Part shown: piece by piece, positions 43,371 to 54,590 of the stretch
How the letters are laid out: each line of letters begins with the position of its first letter
Numbering within the stretch: position 1 is the stretch's first letter
Assembly: GCA_032622095.1 (NCBI GenBank)
Contig: CP136062.1
Location: 132,573,282-132,637,281, forward strand
Origin: Siphonodentalium dalli
Lineage: Eukaryota; Mollusca; Scaphopoda; Gadilida; Siphonodentaliidae
Length of the DNA stretch: 64,000 nt
Direction of reading: 5' to 3'
The notes under the pieces: model-generated
What the model was told of the DNA's origin: nothing
Seen by the model: only the letters and a program-made list of their open reading frames with translations
Databases searched by the model: none
Position numbers and translations under genes: made by a program

Positions 43371-45061
43371 CAAGTCTGAGTTTAGTGTGCCTGTCATTTG
43401 CAGAATGAGGTCCCCAGAGGGTGAATTTAATGATGCTATCTATCACACACAGTGGGCTAGCATCACCAAATTCACCCTCTGGGGACCTCATTCTGTTTGT
43501 CCTCATGTCTGCTATGGGAGACATGGACACGGATTGAAGTTCCCAAATGGCGAATATTGAGATGTACACCCATTGGGTACCACGATTATGCAGTGTGTCG
43601 TCTGCCAGTTTGGGGATATAGAGAAACTAAACTAAATGAAAGTGTCAATGACACTGTAGCTTAACTTAGGTAGGGGAATAATTTAATGGTTGACAGTAAA
43701 TGGAGGAATAGGAAAGGTCACTGCTAATTGAATGTCTAAGTAAGACAAGATGTACATGTCAATATCAACATTCATGACAAGTTTTATAATCATCGGATCA
43801 GGGATGAGGTGATTATGGTGTGCCAAAGGATTTAGTGATGCAAAGAGTAAATTCTAAAATGGCCACCGGCAGCAATGTTTTATTCCATATTACCTCAAAA
43901 TGACTCATTCCCATCTATGTACATGTCAATGTAAACAGTCTTTACAAATCTCATAATGATCTGACCAAAGGTAAGACCTGTAGCCTGTGCCAAAGGATTT
44001 AGTCATGCAAAGAGTAAAATCCAAGATGCTGCTGGCGGCCATGTTTTTTGGCCGAATGACCCATAAAGGACTCGTTCCCATCTACATGTCATTGTTAACA
44101 TCCATAACACATTTCATGATCAGACGAACAGTACGACCTGTAGCCCGCGCCAATGGATTGATTTTTAAATCCAAGATGGCCACCAGTGGCCATGTTTTTT
44201 GGCCAAATGACCCCAAAATGACTCGTTCCCATCTACATGACAATGTCAACATTCATGACAAATTTCATAAAGATTAGACCAAAGGTACGACCTGTAGCCC
44301 GCGCCAAAGGATTTAGTCATGCAAAGAGTAAAATCCAAGATGGCTGCTGGTGGCCATGTTTTTCGGCCAAACGACCCCAAAATGACTCATTCCCATCTAC
44401 ATGTCATTTTTAATATCCATGACAAATTTCATGAATTTCCGATTAAAGCTACGACCTGTAGCCCTCGCCAAAGGATTTAGTCATGCAAAGAGTAAAATCC
44501 AAGATGGCTGCTGGCGGCCATGTTTTTTGGCCAAACGACCCCAAAATGACTCGTTCCCATCTACATGTCAATACTAACATCCATGACAAATTTCATGATG
44601 ATCAGACGAACAGTAGGACCTGTAGCCCGCGCCAATGGATTGAATTTTAAAATCCAAAATGGCCGCCAGCGGCCATGTTTTTTAGCCGAATGACCCCAAA
44701 ATGACTCGTTCCCATCTACATGTCAATGTCAACATTCATGACAAATTTCATAAAGATCAGACCAAAGGTACGACCTGTAGCCTGCGCCAAAGGAAATTGT
44801 TGACGGACACACGCACGATAGATGCCAAACCATGGCAATAGCTCAAACTTACAAAGTAAGTTGAGCTAAAAATAGAATATATGTGAAGAAGTTTCTATAG
44901 AAATTTGATAATAAAGAAACTTTCCAGAGAAGATGAGGTCTAAGCAGAATGAGGTCCCCAGAGGGTGAATTTAGTGATGCTAACTTTGTGGGATAGCATC
45001 ACCAAATTCACCCTCTGGGGACCTCATTGTGCAAATGACAGGCACACTAAACTCAGGCTTG
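43371..45061. mobile_element. Family G hAT-like element carrying an H array
   Basis: The left end CAAGTCTGAGTTTAGTGTGC and right end GCACACTAAACTCAGGCTTG are nearly perfect inverted repeats that share a subfamily-specific sequence, so they belong to one element of 1.69 kb. Each arm has the inner GAATTT...AAATTC hairpin. The H array at 43634-44870 occupies the interior. No clear 8-bp duplication at the edges. Confidence 0.75.
43634..44870. repeat. Family H tandem-unit element, copy 3
   Basis: AAATGAAAGTGTCAATGACA lead-in and CAAAGTAAGTTGAGCTAAA close. GGCCATG recurs at 44037, 44188, 44352, 44516 and 44671, giving spacings of 151, 164, 164 and 155 bp. It is the most regular H array of the window. 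Confidence 0.85.
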
Positions 45062-45227
45062 TGTCAACGAAAATTTTAAACAATCATTGCTTATTATGCT
45101 ATTTCAAGATCTTTCTAGGCATATTTGTAAATGTTATGTGGACAAAAGTTTTTTTTTTTTTATATATGGTGGCAAATATATTTAGGAATCATGAAAAGAG
45201 CTATTGACATCTGTACACATGTGAACA

Positions 45228-46580
45228 AGAGCTGGATTGTTGCCCGATCCATACCCCACACAGGCAGACCAACTCCCCGATAGCGGGCTGTAGCCCACCC
45301 CCACGCCCAAGGTAATTTGTGGGTACCCGTTTCAAGGTGAAGGTCCCTCAGGTGGATAAACTGACCCGACGAAAATCTCCCCCGTCCCTTGGAAGCCCTA
45401 AGTAGGAAATTTCGTCTCGATATCCCGAGTTTCCAAGACGGTCGATTGAGCCGTATTTATACTCGTGTATATAAACGCTCTTTAACAACGACACCGCAGA
45501 TACAAACGCTCTTTAATCATTAACCTCATTAACCCATCAATTCAAACGTTTTTTAAATTTAATATATTTTGTTTCTGAATTGTTTTTTTATTGTTAATTT
45601 TTTTTAATTTTAAATTGTTTTAATTAAATTGTAAATTGTTTTAATTAATTTTTTTGTTTGTGGCGGAAAAATTTACCCGTAGAAATCCCCCCTTCCTAGG
45701 AATGACAGACAACGCATTCTTTGTTTCGTGAAATCTCTCTACGATAACATTGCATTGAATTTAAAACAAACGCTTCCCGTTGGGAAATCTGTCTGCATAA
45801 TATTTTGAGTCTGCCGTACCCGTCGTAATGTCGTGAAATCTCTCTGCATAATAGATAACATTGCATTGAATCTGTTGTTGGCATTTAGGGCTTCGGGTCG
45901 TTGTTGTTGGCATCACGGCTCCCCGAAAACTCTCACATTGCCGAAAACGTGTATTTAGTAATATCGTTGTTGTTGATATTTACGGCTTGGGGGCTATTTT
46001 CTTATTTAGCAAGTTTGAGCTCAATCGGTTCGAGTCTATAAAGGACACACTCATATATATGACACTTCCCGTGGGTAGCAAGTTTGAGCTCAATCGGCAT
46101 TCCCTGGAATTTCCCGTAGATTGGCAGATTCCAGTAGCTTTATAACGGTATATCTGGGGAGAAATCTGATGCTATATTCGTGATTATCTGGGATGATTTC
46201 GGTATATAACTATATACTGTAAAAACAAAGCGCGCCATCCGTGCTCGCAGGGTTGGTCAGAAACAAATGTTTTCTAAATTTAATGTATGTTCCGTATATC
46301 TCTCTGCAGATGCAAATAACGTTGAATGGCAAACAGACGCTCTTTATAGAGATGCGTCAAAAACAAACGCTCATTAAATAATCACTTGATTAACCCACGC
46401 CGTGCCTTTGCGGTGATTTGAGATTGGAGAACAGGTGCTCTGAGCTTCTCTAAACCGCGACCACGGTCGTGTCGGTGGGATTTGACACTTACATAGGAAG
46501 TTTGAGCTCAATCTGTACACGCGTTTTGGATTCTATGAAGTACACACACATATACGAAGTCTCAAAATATATAGTATAGA
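45228..46580 (-). mobile_element. Helitron-like element I-f
   Basis: On the minus strand the 5' end is A-TCTATACTATATATTTTGAG at 46580, with host A before TC as expected for Helitrons. 45549-46580 is nearly identical to 15580-16599, apart from an extra 30 bp or so near 45720-45750 and a shorter AC run. The left part resembles 14270-14500. The left (3') terminus with hairpin and CTAG is not recognisable. Confidence 0.7.
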
Positions 46581-46759
46581 TATGGACTTTAATTAATATA
46601 CAACACACAACCATTTACTTCCTGCATCCAGCTGAGTAAATGAATACAAAGAGAAGTGAATTTAATAACCTGCCATGAAAGTAAACCGGACACTACCCCA
46701 TCTCCCACTTCAATCACATGCATTCAAGATTCAATGGGGAAAATGTTCAACCACTCAGT

Positions 46760-47201
46760 CAAGCCTTGAAATAGTGTGTGTCATTTGCAGAATAAGGTCG
46801 CCAGAAGGTAAATTTAGTGACACTATCCCACACAGCAGGCTAGCATCACCAAATTCACCCTTTGGGAACCTCATTCTGCTAAGGCCTCAACTGCTATGGG
46901 AGAGCTAGGATCAGATAGAAGTTCCCCAGTTGAAATTGGTGATGTTCACCCATTAGTCACCTCGATCATGCATTTTATCTTCTCCAAATTAGAGGATATA
47001 AAAACTGAACAGAAGGGAAAAAGTAACTAGAAACAATGTTAATTTGAGACTATAGATTCTTCCCAGAAGATGAGGCCTAAGCAGAATGAGGTCCCCGGAG
47101 GGTGAATTTAGTAATGCTAGCCGCTGTGTGGGGTAGCATCACTAAATTCACCCTCTGGGAACCTCATTTTGCGAATGACTGACACACTATTTCAATGCTG
47201 G
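46760..47201. mobile_element. Family G hAT-like MITE with perfect target duplication
   Basis: 442 bp from CAAGCCTTGAAATAGTGTG to CACTATTTCAATGCTGG. The flanking CACTCAGT at 46752-46759 and 47202-47209 is identical on both sides. This 8-bp duplication assigns the family to hAT-like elements. Confidence 0.95.
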
Positions 47202-49192
47202 CACTCAGTTATTGTTGAAAGTTGCTATGTCATTTATAATTTACAGCACTTTTGTGATGTTTTTTATTTCTCAAAAAAGTTTGAAATACAAACACACGCT
47301 GGTGGTGAAAATAAAGTTATTGTTCTTATTTCTATTGGTGCATTTGCGTTGCCTCAAATATAAATTACTGTATACTGAGAATCCGCAGATGCCAGTTTTT
47401 AATTATAGTATAATTCAATCCAATTTAATATTAGGGACCCAGATCTTATAAATTTATCATTTTAACATTTTAATTCAAATTTACATGGGGTAATATGCAA
47501 GTATACTATGGTGATAAATTTCACCCAGTTTGTACACATTTTTCAAGACCAACAAAACTATGTACATGAGTGAAGTATATATTTTCCTTTATAATGCTGT
47601 CCCAAGATTAAAAAGTAATCACAATAATGAAGTTTAAAATGACCAAGATACATTTTAATTAGTACCTACTTTCTCAATTAAATCCCACTTTATTTCTTCA
47701 AGGTGAAAAATATTTTGACACCAAATAACGGTGAAAGTTTGGTTGGTTTCTGGTTAAACAAGCAGGAAGTTATCAATTACGACTATGAGTAATTGTCAAT
47801 TAATAAGGCATATTAATAAATATAATTTCTGTCATGCGAAAAGCATTGTGTCAAGTGGAAATATAAACTGCCAAAACACAGTTAAGGTCAAACAGGGTAA
47901 CTTCCTTCTTCCGATGATCTTCGTCTCAATGCACCGAAGACAAAGCAGCCCACATCGGAAAACAAAACATAAAAAATTTTCCCATGAATTTTGATACTGT
48001 TGAGGGTAATTATCGGGCAGATAATTACCCCCAAAACATTAATAGCTCAGGTGCAAAGAAGAAATGTCCCAAGTAAAGCAATCACAGGTGGAAAAAATAA
48101 AACTTAAAGAAAACTGACCGCACAATAGGTTAGGCCAAAGAAAAAAATATTTCACTACAAACCCTATTTTAAATCCCCTACTCTAAAGTTTTTTCATGGT
48201 TATCAAACATTTTTTACGAAATTTTACACTTTTAAATGTCTCAGAATAGGTTTTTCTGTGAAACATTCTTTTTATTACAGTTCATACAAAGAAAATCAAA
48301 GTTAATCTTAGCTCAATCTTGAAGAGGAAATGAAAAGCCATAAGAATTCAGCAAAATAAAAAAATATATATTAAAAAATATATATATTTTAAGACTACCT
48401 ACCAACACAATATTTTTCTGAATCATAACCGAACCAAATATATAATTTCATTTGGCCCAAAGAAAACTGACCACACAATACACTGAATAGGTTATTAAAT
48501 ATGACCTTTGTGATTTCTGCCAGCGTTTACTGATCAGGGTACTCTGCAGTCTTTTGATCTGGAATAATGTTTGATACTATGCTAGGTGTGGGAACAAGCA
48601 GGCCGCATTACTTCTGTAATTAGATAGTAACAAATTATATATTCAGGGTGAACAAAGCTACTTCAATTTGAGTGGTTTACTGTTAATTCTTATCAGAAAT
48701 TAAACAAGTACTGGTTTGTTTATGCGAGTTAATAGCATTAGAAAATTGAAATTCTACCCGAGTGGGACCACTTAATCATCGGCACAATGCAATAATAGGA
48801 ATGTAACAAGTGACTCAAATAAAGGTGCAAAAGAATATTATTCATGAATAGCGGAGAATAAAAAAGTGAAACGTGAAGCTAAATTAATCAATGCTCTTAA
48901 AACGGCACTTAAACATAAAATTCGAAATTTGGAGTATTTTCCAAGATCTTTTTTTCACTCAATTAACACCTGGAGAAGTATTTACTGAGTACGACTGGCG
49001 AACAAGAATTCACCTCAAGTGTTGCCATCTCAGAACTAAAATCGATGACAGAGAACAAAATGCTGGATGTTTTATGGACTATTATTAAAGAGGAACAGCA
49101 CAATACATTGGATATATCCACATGGCCTGACAAACCAGCATTTAAATCAGGGGTGTACTTAGGGATCAAGTCTCTATGGGGGGGGGGTGTGG
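47202..49192. other. Unassigned sequence
   Basis: Longest stretch without a recognised element. Mostly AT-rich. It contains a perfect 11-bp stem hairpin at 48004-48030, and 48500-49130 looks single-copy. Short frames (for example 47785-47994, 48891-49088) show no domain. Confidence 0.4.
48004..48030. other. Perfect short hairpin
   Basis: GGGTAATTATC pairs with GATAATTACCC across a 5-nt loop. It is not followed by a T run that would suggest a Pol III end. Role unknown. Confidence 0.6.
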
Positions 49193-49555
49193 CAGGGACC
49201 AGCCTAAAGGGCAAGTTGGGAGACATCTTCTCCCTAACATGTGTCACTTCTCCCTATTTTTCTCCTTCTCACTCAAATACCAGCATGCATATTTCAAATC
49301 AACCCACATTTTAAGTATATTTACTGATTATAATGATGTACTTACCTATTATAATGGTATTATAAATGGGCTTTTGTATTGCATAATACTTATTGGATCA
49401 CACAAAAGTGATGTTAGATAGTAAATAAAACTTCAGCGTTTGTGACTTCTCCCTGATAACAGTCCATTTCTCCCTAATAATTTATTTATTTAATTGGAAT
49501 AATTTATTAGGGAGAAGTGACTTCTCCCAATTTGAAACCTCTAGGATGGTCCCTG
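49193..49555. mobile_element. Family E hAT-like element, complete copy
   Basis: CAGGGACCAGCCTAAAGG to CCTCTAGGATGGTCCCTG, 363 bp, CACTTCTCCC repeats at both sides. Flanks GGGTGTGG and GGGTGCGG match at 7 of 8 bases, an 8-bp duplication with one change. Confidence 0.9.
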
Positions 49556-49623
49556 GGGTGCGGTATCCAAGTGCACCTCTCTCCTTTGAACCAGCCAGAA
49601 ATTTCCTAGTCCATAAATTTCTG

Positions 49624-49678
49624 TATGCGTCACTAAATTCTGCAAATGACAGACACACTATTTCAAGGCTTGCCAATA
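49624..49678. mobile_element. Family G right-end fragment
   Basis: TCACTAAATTCTGCAAATGA and CAGACACACTATTTCAAGGC. Outer right end only. Confidence 0.7.
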
Positions 49679-49732
49679 TACCACCCTACCGGAAAAATTT
49701 TTGATTGTGGGAAGAGATGGGGGTTTAGTATA

Positions 49733-49945
49733 CAGTAATGCTCTAAATAATCGACTCCTTAACCACTGCAGAATTATGGGTAACTTTTCAGGATTTAGTC
49801 GGAAATATGGCTTGTTGCCATTCATCGGAAAGCTCTCACTGAGAGCTTTCTGATGAATGGCAACAAGCCATATTTCCAACTAAATCCTGAAAAGTTACCC
49901 ATAATTCTGCAGTGGTTAAGGAGTCGATTATTTAGGGCATTATTG
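49733..49945. mobile_element. Family B palindromic MITE, copy 10
   Basis: TA-CAGTAATGCTCTAAATAATC to GGGCATTATTG-CA. Both arms are full length and meet at AAGCTCTCACTGAGAGCTTT. Confidence 0.9.
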
Positions 49946-50752
49946 CATGTAACTCTACTTCAGTAAAAACAAGAGTTTCATTTACAACTTATTATTATCA
50001 TACATCTGTCTTGCTTTGTTATACAATTTTATTCCACCAGTTTGCATGTAAATGTGATGAGAACACACCGATTGTTTTCTTACTAGCCACCTTTATTAGG
50101 GTATTTCTTTATGAGGGCAGGTGGCATGTCTTTTCTCTCTGATAGTTTTCATTCATTTAACTTCCCGCCTAAGTGTCATCCCATTCAAACACCATAAGGA
50201 TAAAGTGGACACTTGCCGCATCTCACCACTCTTGACCCGTGTTCTGCACCGAGATCATTGCAATTTATGAAGTGATAGTTATCCACTGTCAGGTGTCTGT
50301 ATTGAGTTTTTTAGGACCCCCTGTGACTTGTTTATCATAAAGTTACAATAGGTGATTAACCAGTTTGTAAATGCACAAGTTGGGGACTCTTGAGTATCAG
50401 TAACAACAGCAGTGCCGGAGCGAGATGGAAGGGGGAGGGGAAGGGGGTGTACAACTATAGTATACTCTACAACTATAAATGTTAATAGGATACTAAATGT
50501 GGATTACATTCTTACTATGATTGTAATTGAATTTGCCCTTGAAGAATGCTATTGCATAATAACGGGTACTGGATGCATGTAATCAAGTATACCCTCCTTT
50601 TGATCATGGACATATAATTATATAAAAATTTCAGAAAAAAGAAACCCCATTAAAAAAAAATTGATCCACAGCATTGGAATCATGACGTCCTCTGCAGAAA
50701 TGCTGGACACCCAGTGGGCCAGTCCAATATCCACATCAAAGGTATTTCACAC
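49946..50752. other. Unassigned sequence
   Basis: Nothing recognised. A GA-rich patch at 50425-50450. Confidence 0.4.
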
Positions 50753-51195
50753 CAAGCCTGCAAATAGTGTGTCTGTCATTTGCAGAATGAGGTCCCCAGA
50801 AGGTGAATATTAGTGATGCTATCCCGCATTGTGGGCTAGCATCACCAAATTCACCCTCTGGGAACCTCATTCTGGTTAAGCCTCAACTACTATGGGAGAC
50901 CTAGGATCAGATTGAAGTCCCTAAGTTGAAGTTGGTGATGTTCAGACTATAGTCACCCCGATTATGCATTTATCTTCTGAAAATTAGGGGATAAGAAACT
51001 TCCCAGAAGGGAAAAATTAACTAAAAAAAATGTTAATTTGAGACAATAGATACTTCTCAGAAGATGAGGCCTAAGCAGACTGAGGTCCCCAGATGGGGAG
51101 TTTGGTTATGCTAGCCTGCTGTGCGGATAGCATCACTAAATTCACTCTCTGGGGACTTCTTTTTGCAAATGACAGACACACTATTTGCAGGCCTG
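50753..51195. mobile_element. Family G hAT-like MITE with perfect target duplication
   Basis: 443 bp from CAAGCCTGCAAATAGTGTG to CACTATTTGCAGGCCTG. TTTCACAC is duplicated exactly at 50745-50752 and 51196-51203. Both inner hairpins are present. Confidence 0.95.
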
Positions 51196-51203
51196 TTTCA
51201 CAC

Positions 51204-51665
51204 ACATGGGAGGCCATGCAGATCTCAATGCCAATTAATACCTGTGAGTCTGGATTAATTAAAAGGAGTTATAATAAGATTCACAAGGGTAAAACAAAAG
51301 ATCCCAATTAATATAGGTTACATATCTGACTGCCTAAAACAACAATCCGAGAGTGGAGGCTGCCAAAATATGTGGCGTAATAATCTCAGATATGTAAATA
51401 ATCCGCCTGGCATTATGGGATGGTATTGTGATTCCAATTAGTGCACCAATTACACGAACTTAAAGGATACATGAAATAAATCTGTTATTATATCCACATA
51501 ACAGACCAGTCAGTCTCATCAAGCAGTTCTCACGATGCTCGTCAGACATGGAGTTACAGTGACTAAATATACATATTACGAGCAACTAACAATTTTTCCC
51601 TTAAAGATGAATTCAGGGTTCCCATGGATTTTTCTACCCGTTTTTTGAAAATCAATTGTTCTGTG
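51204..51665. other. Unassigned single-copy-looking sequence
   Basis: Several AATTA cores (GGATTAATTAAAAGG, CCAATTAATATAGG, CCAATTAGTGCACC). No coding or repeat signature. Confidence 0.4.
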
Positions 51666-51714
51666 CAGGGATCAACCTAGAGGCTGATCTGAGAGGCATC
51701 TTCTCCCCAGAATG

Positions 51715-51821
51715 CAGGGGTGGCACCAGGGGAGGGGTCAGGGGGGCTGTAAGCTATAGCCCCCTCCCCCCATCGGAGGATCGTAGCCCCTAACGTCGGG
51801 AAAATCCTGGCACCACCCCTG
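51715..51821. mobile_element. Element F, small hAT-like MITE nested in E
   Basis: CAGGGGTGGCACCAGG and CCTGGCACCACCCCTG inverted ends, 107 bp. Flanks CCAGAATG/CTAAAATG match at 6 of 8 and correspond to one CTAAAATG-like site in other E copies. Confidence 0.75.
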
Positions 51822-51865
51822 CTAAAATGGGCTACTTCTCCCTATTATTGTCTCAGGGAGAAGTA

Positions 51866-52093
51866 CATTAATGCCCTAAATAATCGACTCCTTAACCACA
51901 GCAGAATTATGGGTAATTTTTTAGGATTTAGCCGGAAATATGGCTTGTTGCCATTCATCGGAAAGCTCTCAGTGAGGGCATTTTCGGAGAGAGCTTTCCG
52001 ATGAATTGCAACAAGCCATATTTCCGACTAAATCCTGAAAAATTACCCATAATTCTGCTGTGGTTAAGGAGTCGATTATTTAGGGCATTACTG
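51866..52093. mobile_element. Family B MITE nested in E, copy 11
   Basis: TA-CATTAATGCCCTAAATAATC to GGGCATTACTG-TA, with about 18 extra bases at the palindrome centre. Sits at a TA inside E. Confidence 0.9.
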
Positions 52094-52402
52094 TACTTCT
52101 CTCTTATACAACAGTAAGCATATGTCCGGTTAATGTCTTAACATAATGTTTAAAGTATATTTACTGATTATAATGGTGTTCTTACTCACTATAATGGTTT
52201 TATATATGTGCTCTTTTGTTGCATAATACACATTGGATCATACATGTATAAAGGTGATGCTGGTGTGTAAATTGCATGAACTTGAGCCATTATGACTTCT
52301 CCTTGATAACAGTCCACTTCTCCCTAATAACCAAACAGAGAGAAGTGACTTCTCCAAATTTGAAATCTCTAGGCTCTGGGCGCCTTTCCATTGAGAAAAC
52401 CT

Positions 52403-52563
52403 ACAGTTATGCCCGAAGTATATGATCCTTTAACCACAGCAGAATGTTGGGAAATTTTTCAGGATTTAGTCGGAAATATGGCTTGTTGCCATTCATCGGA
52501 AAGCTCTCACAGTTACCCATAATTCTGCTGTGGTTATGGAGTCGATTATTTTGGACATTACTG
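52403..52563. mobile_element. Family B MITE, copy 12 (internally deleted)
   Basis: TA-CAGTTATGCCCGAAG to GGACATTACTG-TA. The right arm is lost from the centre to CAGTTACCC. Confidence 0.85.
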
Positions 52564-52636
52564 TATGTTATAGATGCTTCAAACTGGGAGTATACAGAGT
52601 ATATAGAACAAGCAATTTGAACTCAAATCAAACATG

Positions 52637-52903
52637 TTAAACTTTTATTAAATACTCATAAATGAGTATTTCCTTCAGAAAATGTTCAAGTAATAAGTTC
52701 AACAAACAACCTTATTGAACTTATTATCTAAACATTTCCCACCAATGAATATGAATTCTTCTGCGCTTGTATAATTTTTTTGTCTGTCTGTCTGTCTGTC
52801 ATCTGCTCATATATCCTTACCATCCCTCCAAACGAAAAATAGACCATTCCTATGTATACTTTTATAACTGGTGGCAGAATCCATTTAGTATAGAAAGTGT
52901 TAA
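52637..52903. mobile_element. Family D piggyBac-like MITE, reverse copy
   Basis: TTAA-ACTTTTATTAAATACTC to GTATAGAAAGTG-TTAA, 267 bp. Carries a CTGT run at 52783-52799. It is the uninterrupted reference for the split copy at 22487-23433. Confidence 0.9.
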
Positions 52904-52974
52904 TGTATTTCTTAGATTATTTACTCCTATTTTATGCAAGTGGAGCCAGAGGCAGAGGACACGGAAATCATCAT

Positions 52975-53550
52975 AAAACAAGAGGTTGCACCGACAGTGC
53001 TGGCATACCCCCAAGGTGGCAAAATCAAACTATCAACGTTTGGTTGAGATATCTGCTAGAATGGGAAAAAACCCAACATTTTCAAATAAACAAAGATAAA
53101 TAACTCTAGAACGGAAAACATGAACAAAGAATTGATTGCCAACATAGTAGTGAACATCCATACCAAATTTCATTGATATCTGTCAACCGGTGGTGGAGAT
53201 ACAGACAAAAAAAACAACAATTCCAAATAAACAAAGATGAATAACTCTAGAACGGAATCTGCAAAAAATGATTGAACACTTAATTGATTGCCCTCATAGT
53301 AGTGAACAATGAGATTGAGATTCTTTAACCGGTGGTGATGATATCTGCTCGTACAGACAAAAAAAACAACATATCCAGATAAACAAAGATGAATAACTCT
53401 AGAACAGAAAATCTGGAAAAAACGATTGAACACTCCATTGAATACCCTCATAGTAGTGAACATCCATACCAACCGGCAACTGATAATCTGTGTTTGAGAT
53501 ATATCTGCCTGGGCAGATGGATGGACCGATGCCCCGATGGATGAATGGAA
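52975..53550. repeat. Family J tandem-unit element, copy 1
   Basis: Three units of about 165-175 bp, each with AACAAAGATGAATAACTCTA, GAAC-GGAAAA, CATAGTAGTGAACA and CCATACCAAATTTCATTGA-like sequence. The 143-codon minus frame at 53170-53601 is a by-product of the repeat. Confidence 0.8.
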
Positions 53551-54438
53551 AAAAATATGAGGATCCATTGCACACTCCAAATCTTTCCCTCGATAAGACA
53601 AAATTTCATATTATAGAAAATTACATTGTGTAACTGTTGACAAATTTCAACCAAATTCCTCTATGTTGTCACAAATTTTCCAACTGGGGAAGGTGTGAAA
53701 TTTTTGCCCCCTTCCCCAGGTGAAGGGTAGGTATGGCAGTTGCCAAACTCATGTAAATATTGGTTGATAAATAATTATAAAAATATTAGACATGAATTCT
53801 ATACCGGTAAATGAATATTTTATCTCAACTGGCGGTGGGATGAGACACCCCCTCCCTTTTGCCATATAAGCGAAAAAAATTGCCAATTCTTGTATTTCTT
53901 GCTATTCTATAAATAATGAAATGAAATAATGCCCACCAGCCCTATGTACTCTTTGGTGCAGGGTGGGGTTGATATTTATCACATATGCCCCCACCCCCTG
54001 CTCCCACGTTCCGGGATAAAAAATAAGCAAAGAGTATTGATCACTGGTAAAGAATCCCATGATTCCAGGTGATGCTGGCCAGCCCTCAAGTTTCTCATGA
54101 ATGCCATTTCATAGAAGAGCTCCATTGTTAATGAGTGAAGACATAATCAGGATTAGCTAGATCTCTGTTGCTCTAATTATAACAATACTAGCCCTGTGAG
54201 TCCCCGGAATAGTAAAATATCTTCATGGCAGAAATCTGGTGTATTACAAGGAGATAATTGAGTTGATACTATAAATTCCTATATAAATAAATATAGAACT
54301 ACAAGAGTCAATGGAAAATAAAGTACAGACATACGTAAAATAAAACGAAATGTATTTCATAAAAATTATAATTGTTTTATTTGGAGATGGGGTTTTCATG
54401 ATTTTTGTTGTATTTTGACCATTAATAAAACAATTTTT
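53551..54438. other. Unassigned sequence
   Basis: A CCCCTTCCCC-type hairpin at 53684-53722 (TGGGGAAGG/CCTTCCCCA arms). Otherwise nothing recognised. Confidence 0.4.
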
Positions 54439-54590
54439 ATATCCCAAAAATCAAGGAAATAATTAAGAAAGACTGGGTGTTGCGATATGGACTACCTATA
54501 TTCTATATAAAAATATAATAACTATAACATCTGAACAAGTCATATAGGTAGCCGAACAAAAACGTATATACAGTGGTTAAAAAATACCCA
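54439..54590 (+). repeat. Direct duplication 1, copy 1
   Basis: Shares AAGACTGGGTGTTGCGATAT, CTATAACATCTGAACAAGTC and TATATACAGTGG with 55381-55530, about 940 bp away. Confidence 0.9.

Larger units (their letters stand above)
51666..52380. mobile_element. Family E hAT-like element split by F and B
   Basis: Starts CAGGGATCAACCTAGAGG and ends near TCTCTAGGCTCTGGG. The interior matches the copy at 49193-49555 (TATATTTACTGATTATAATG, GCATAATACACATTGGATCA) once the F and B inserts are removed. Confidence 0.85.

Noticed and set aside
53170-53601. 143-codon minus-strand frame, the longest in the window
   Set aside because: It lies across three J tandem units and repeats its own peptide pattern. No domain, start context or flanking gene structure.
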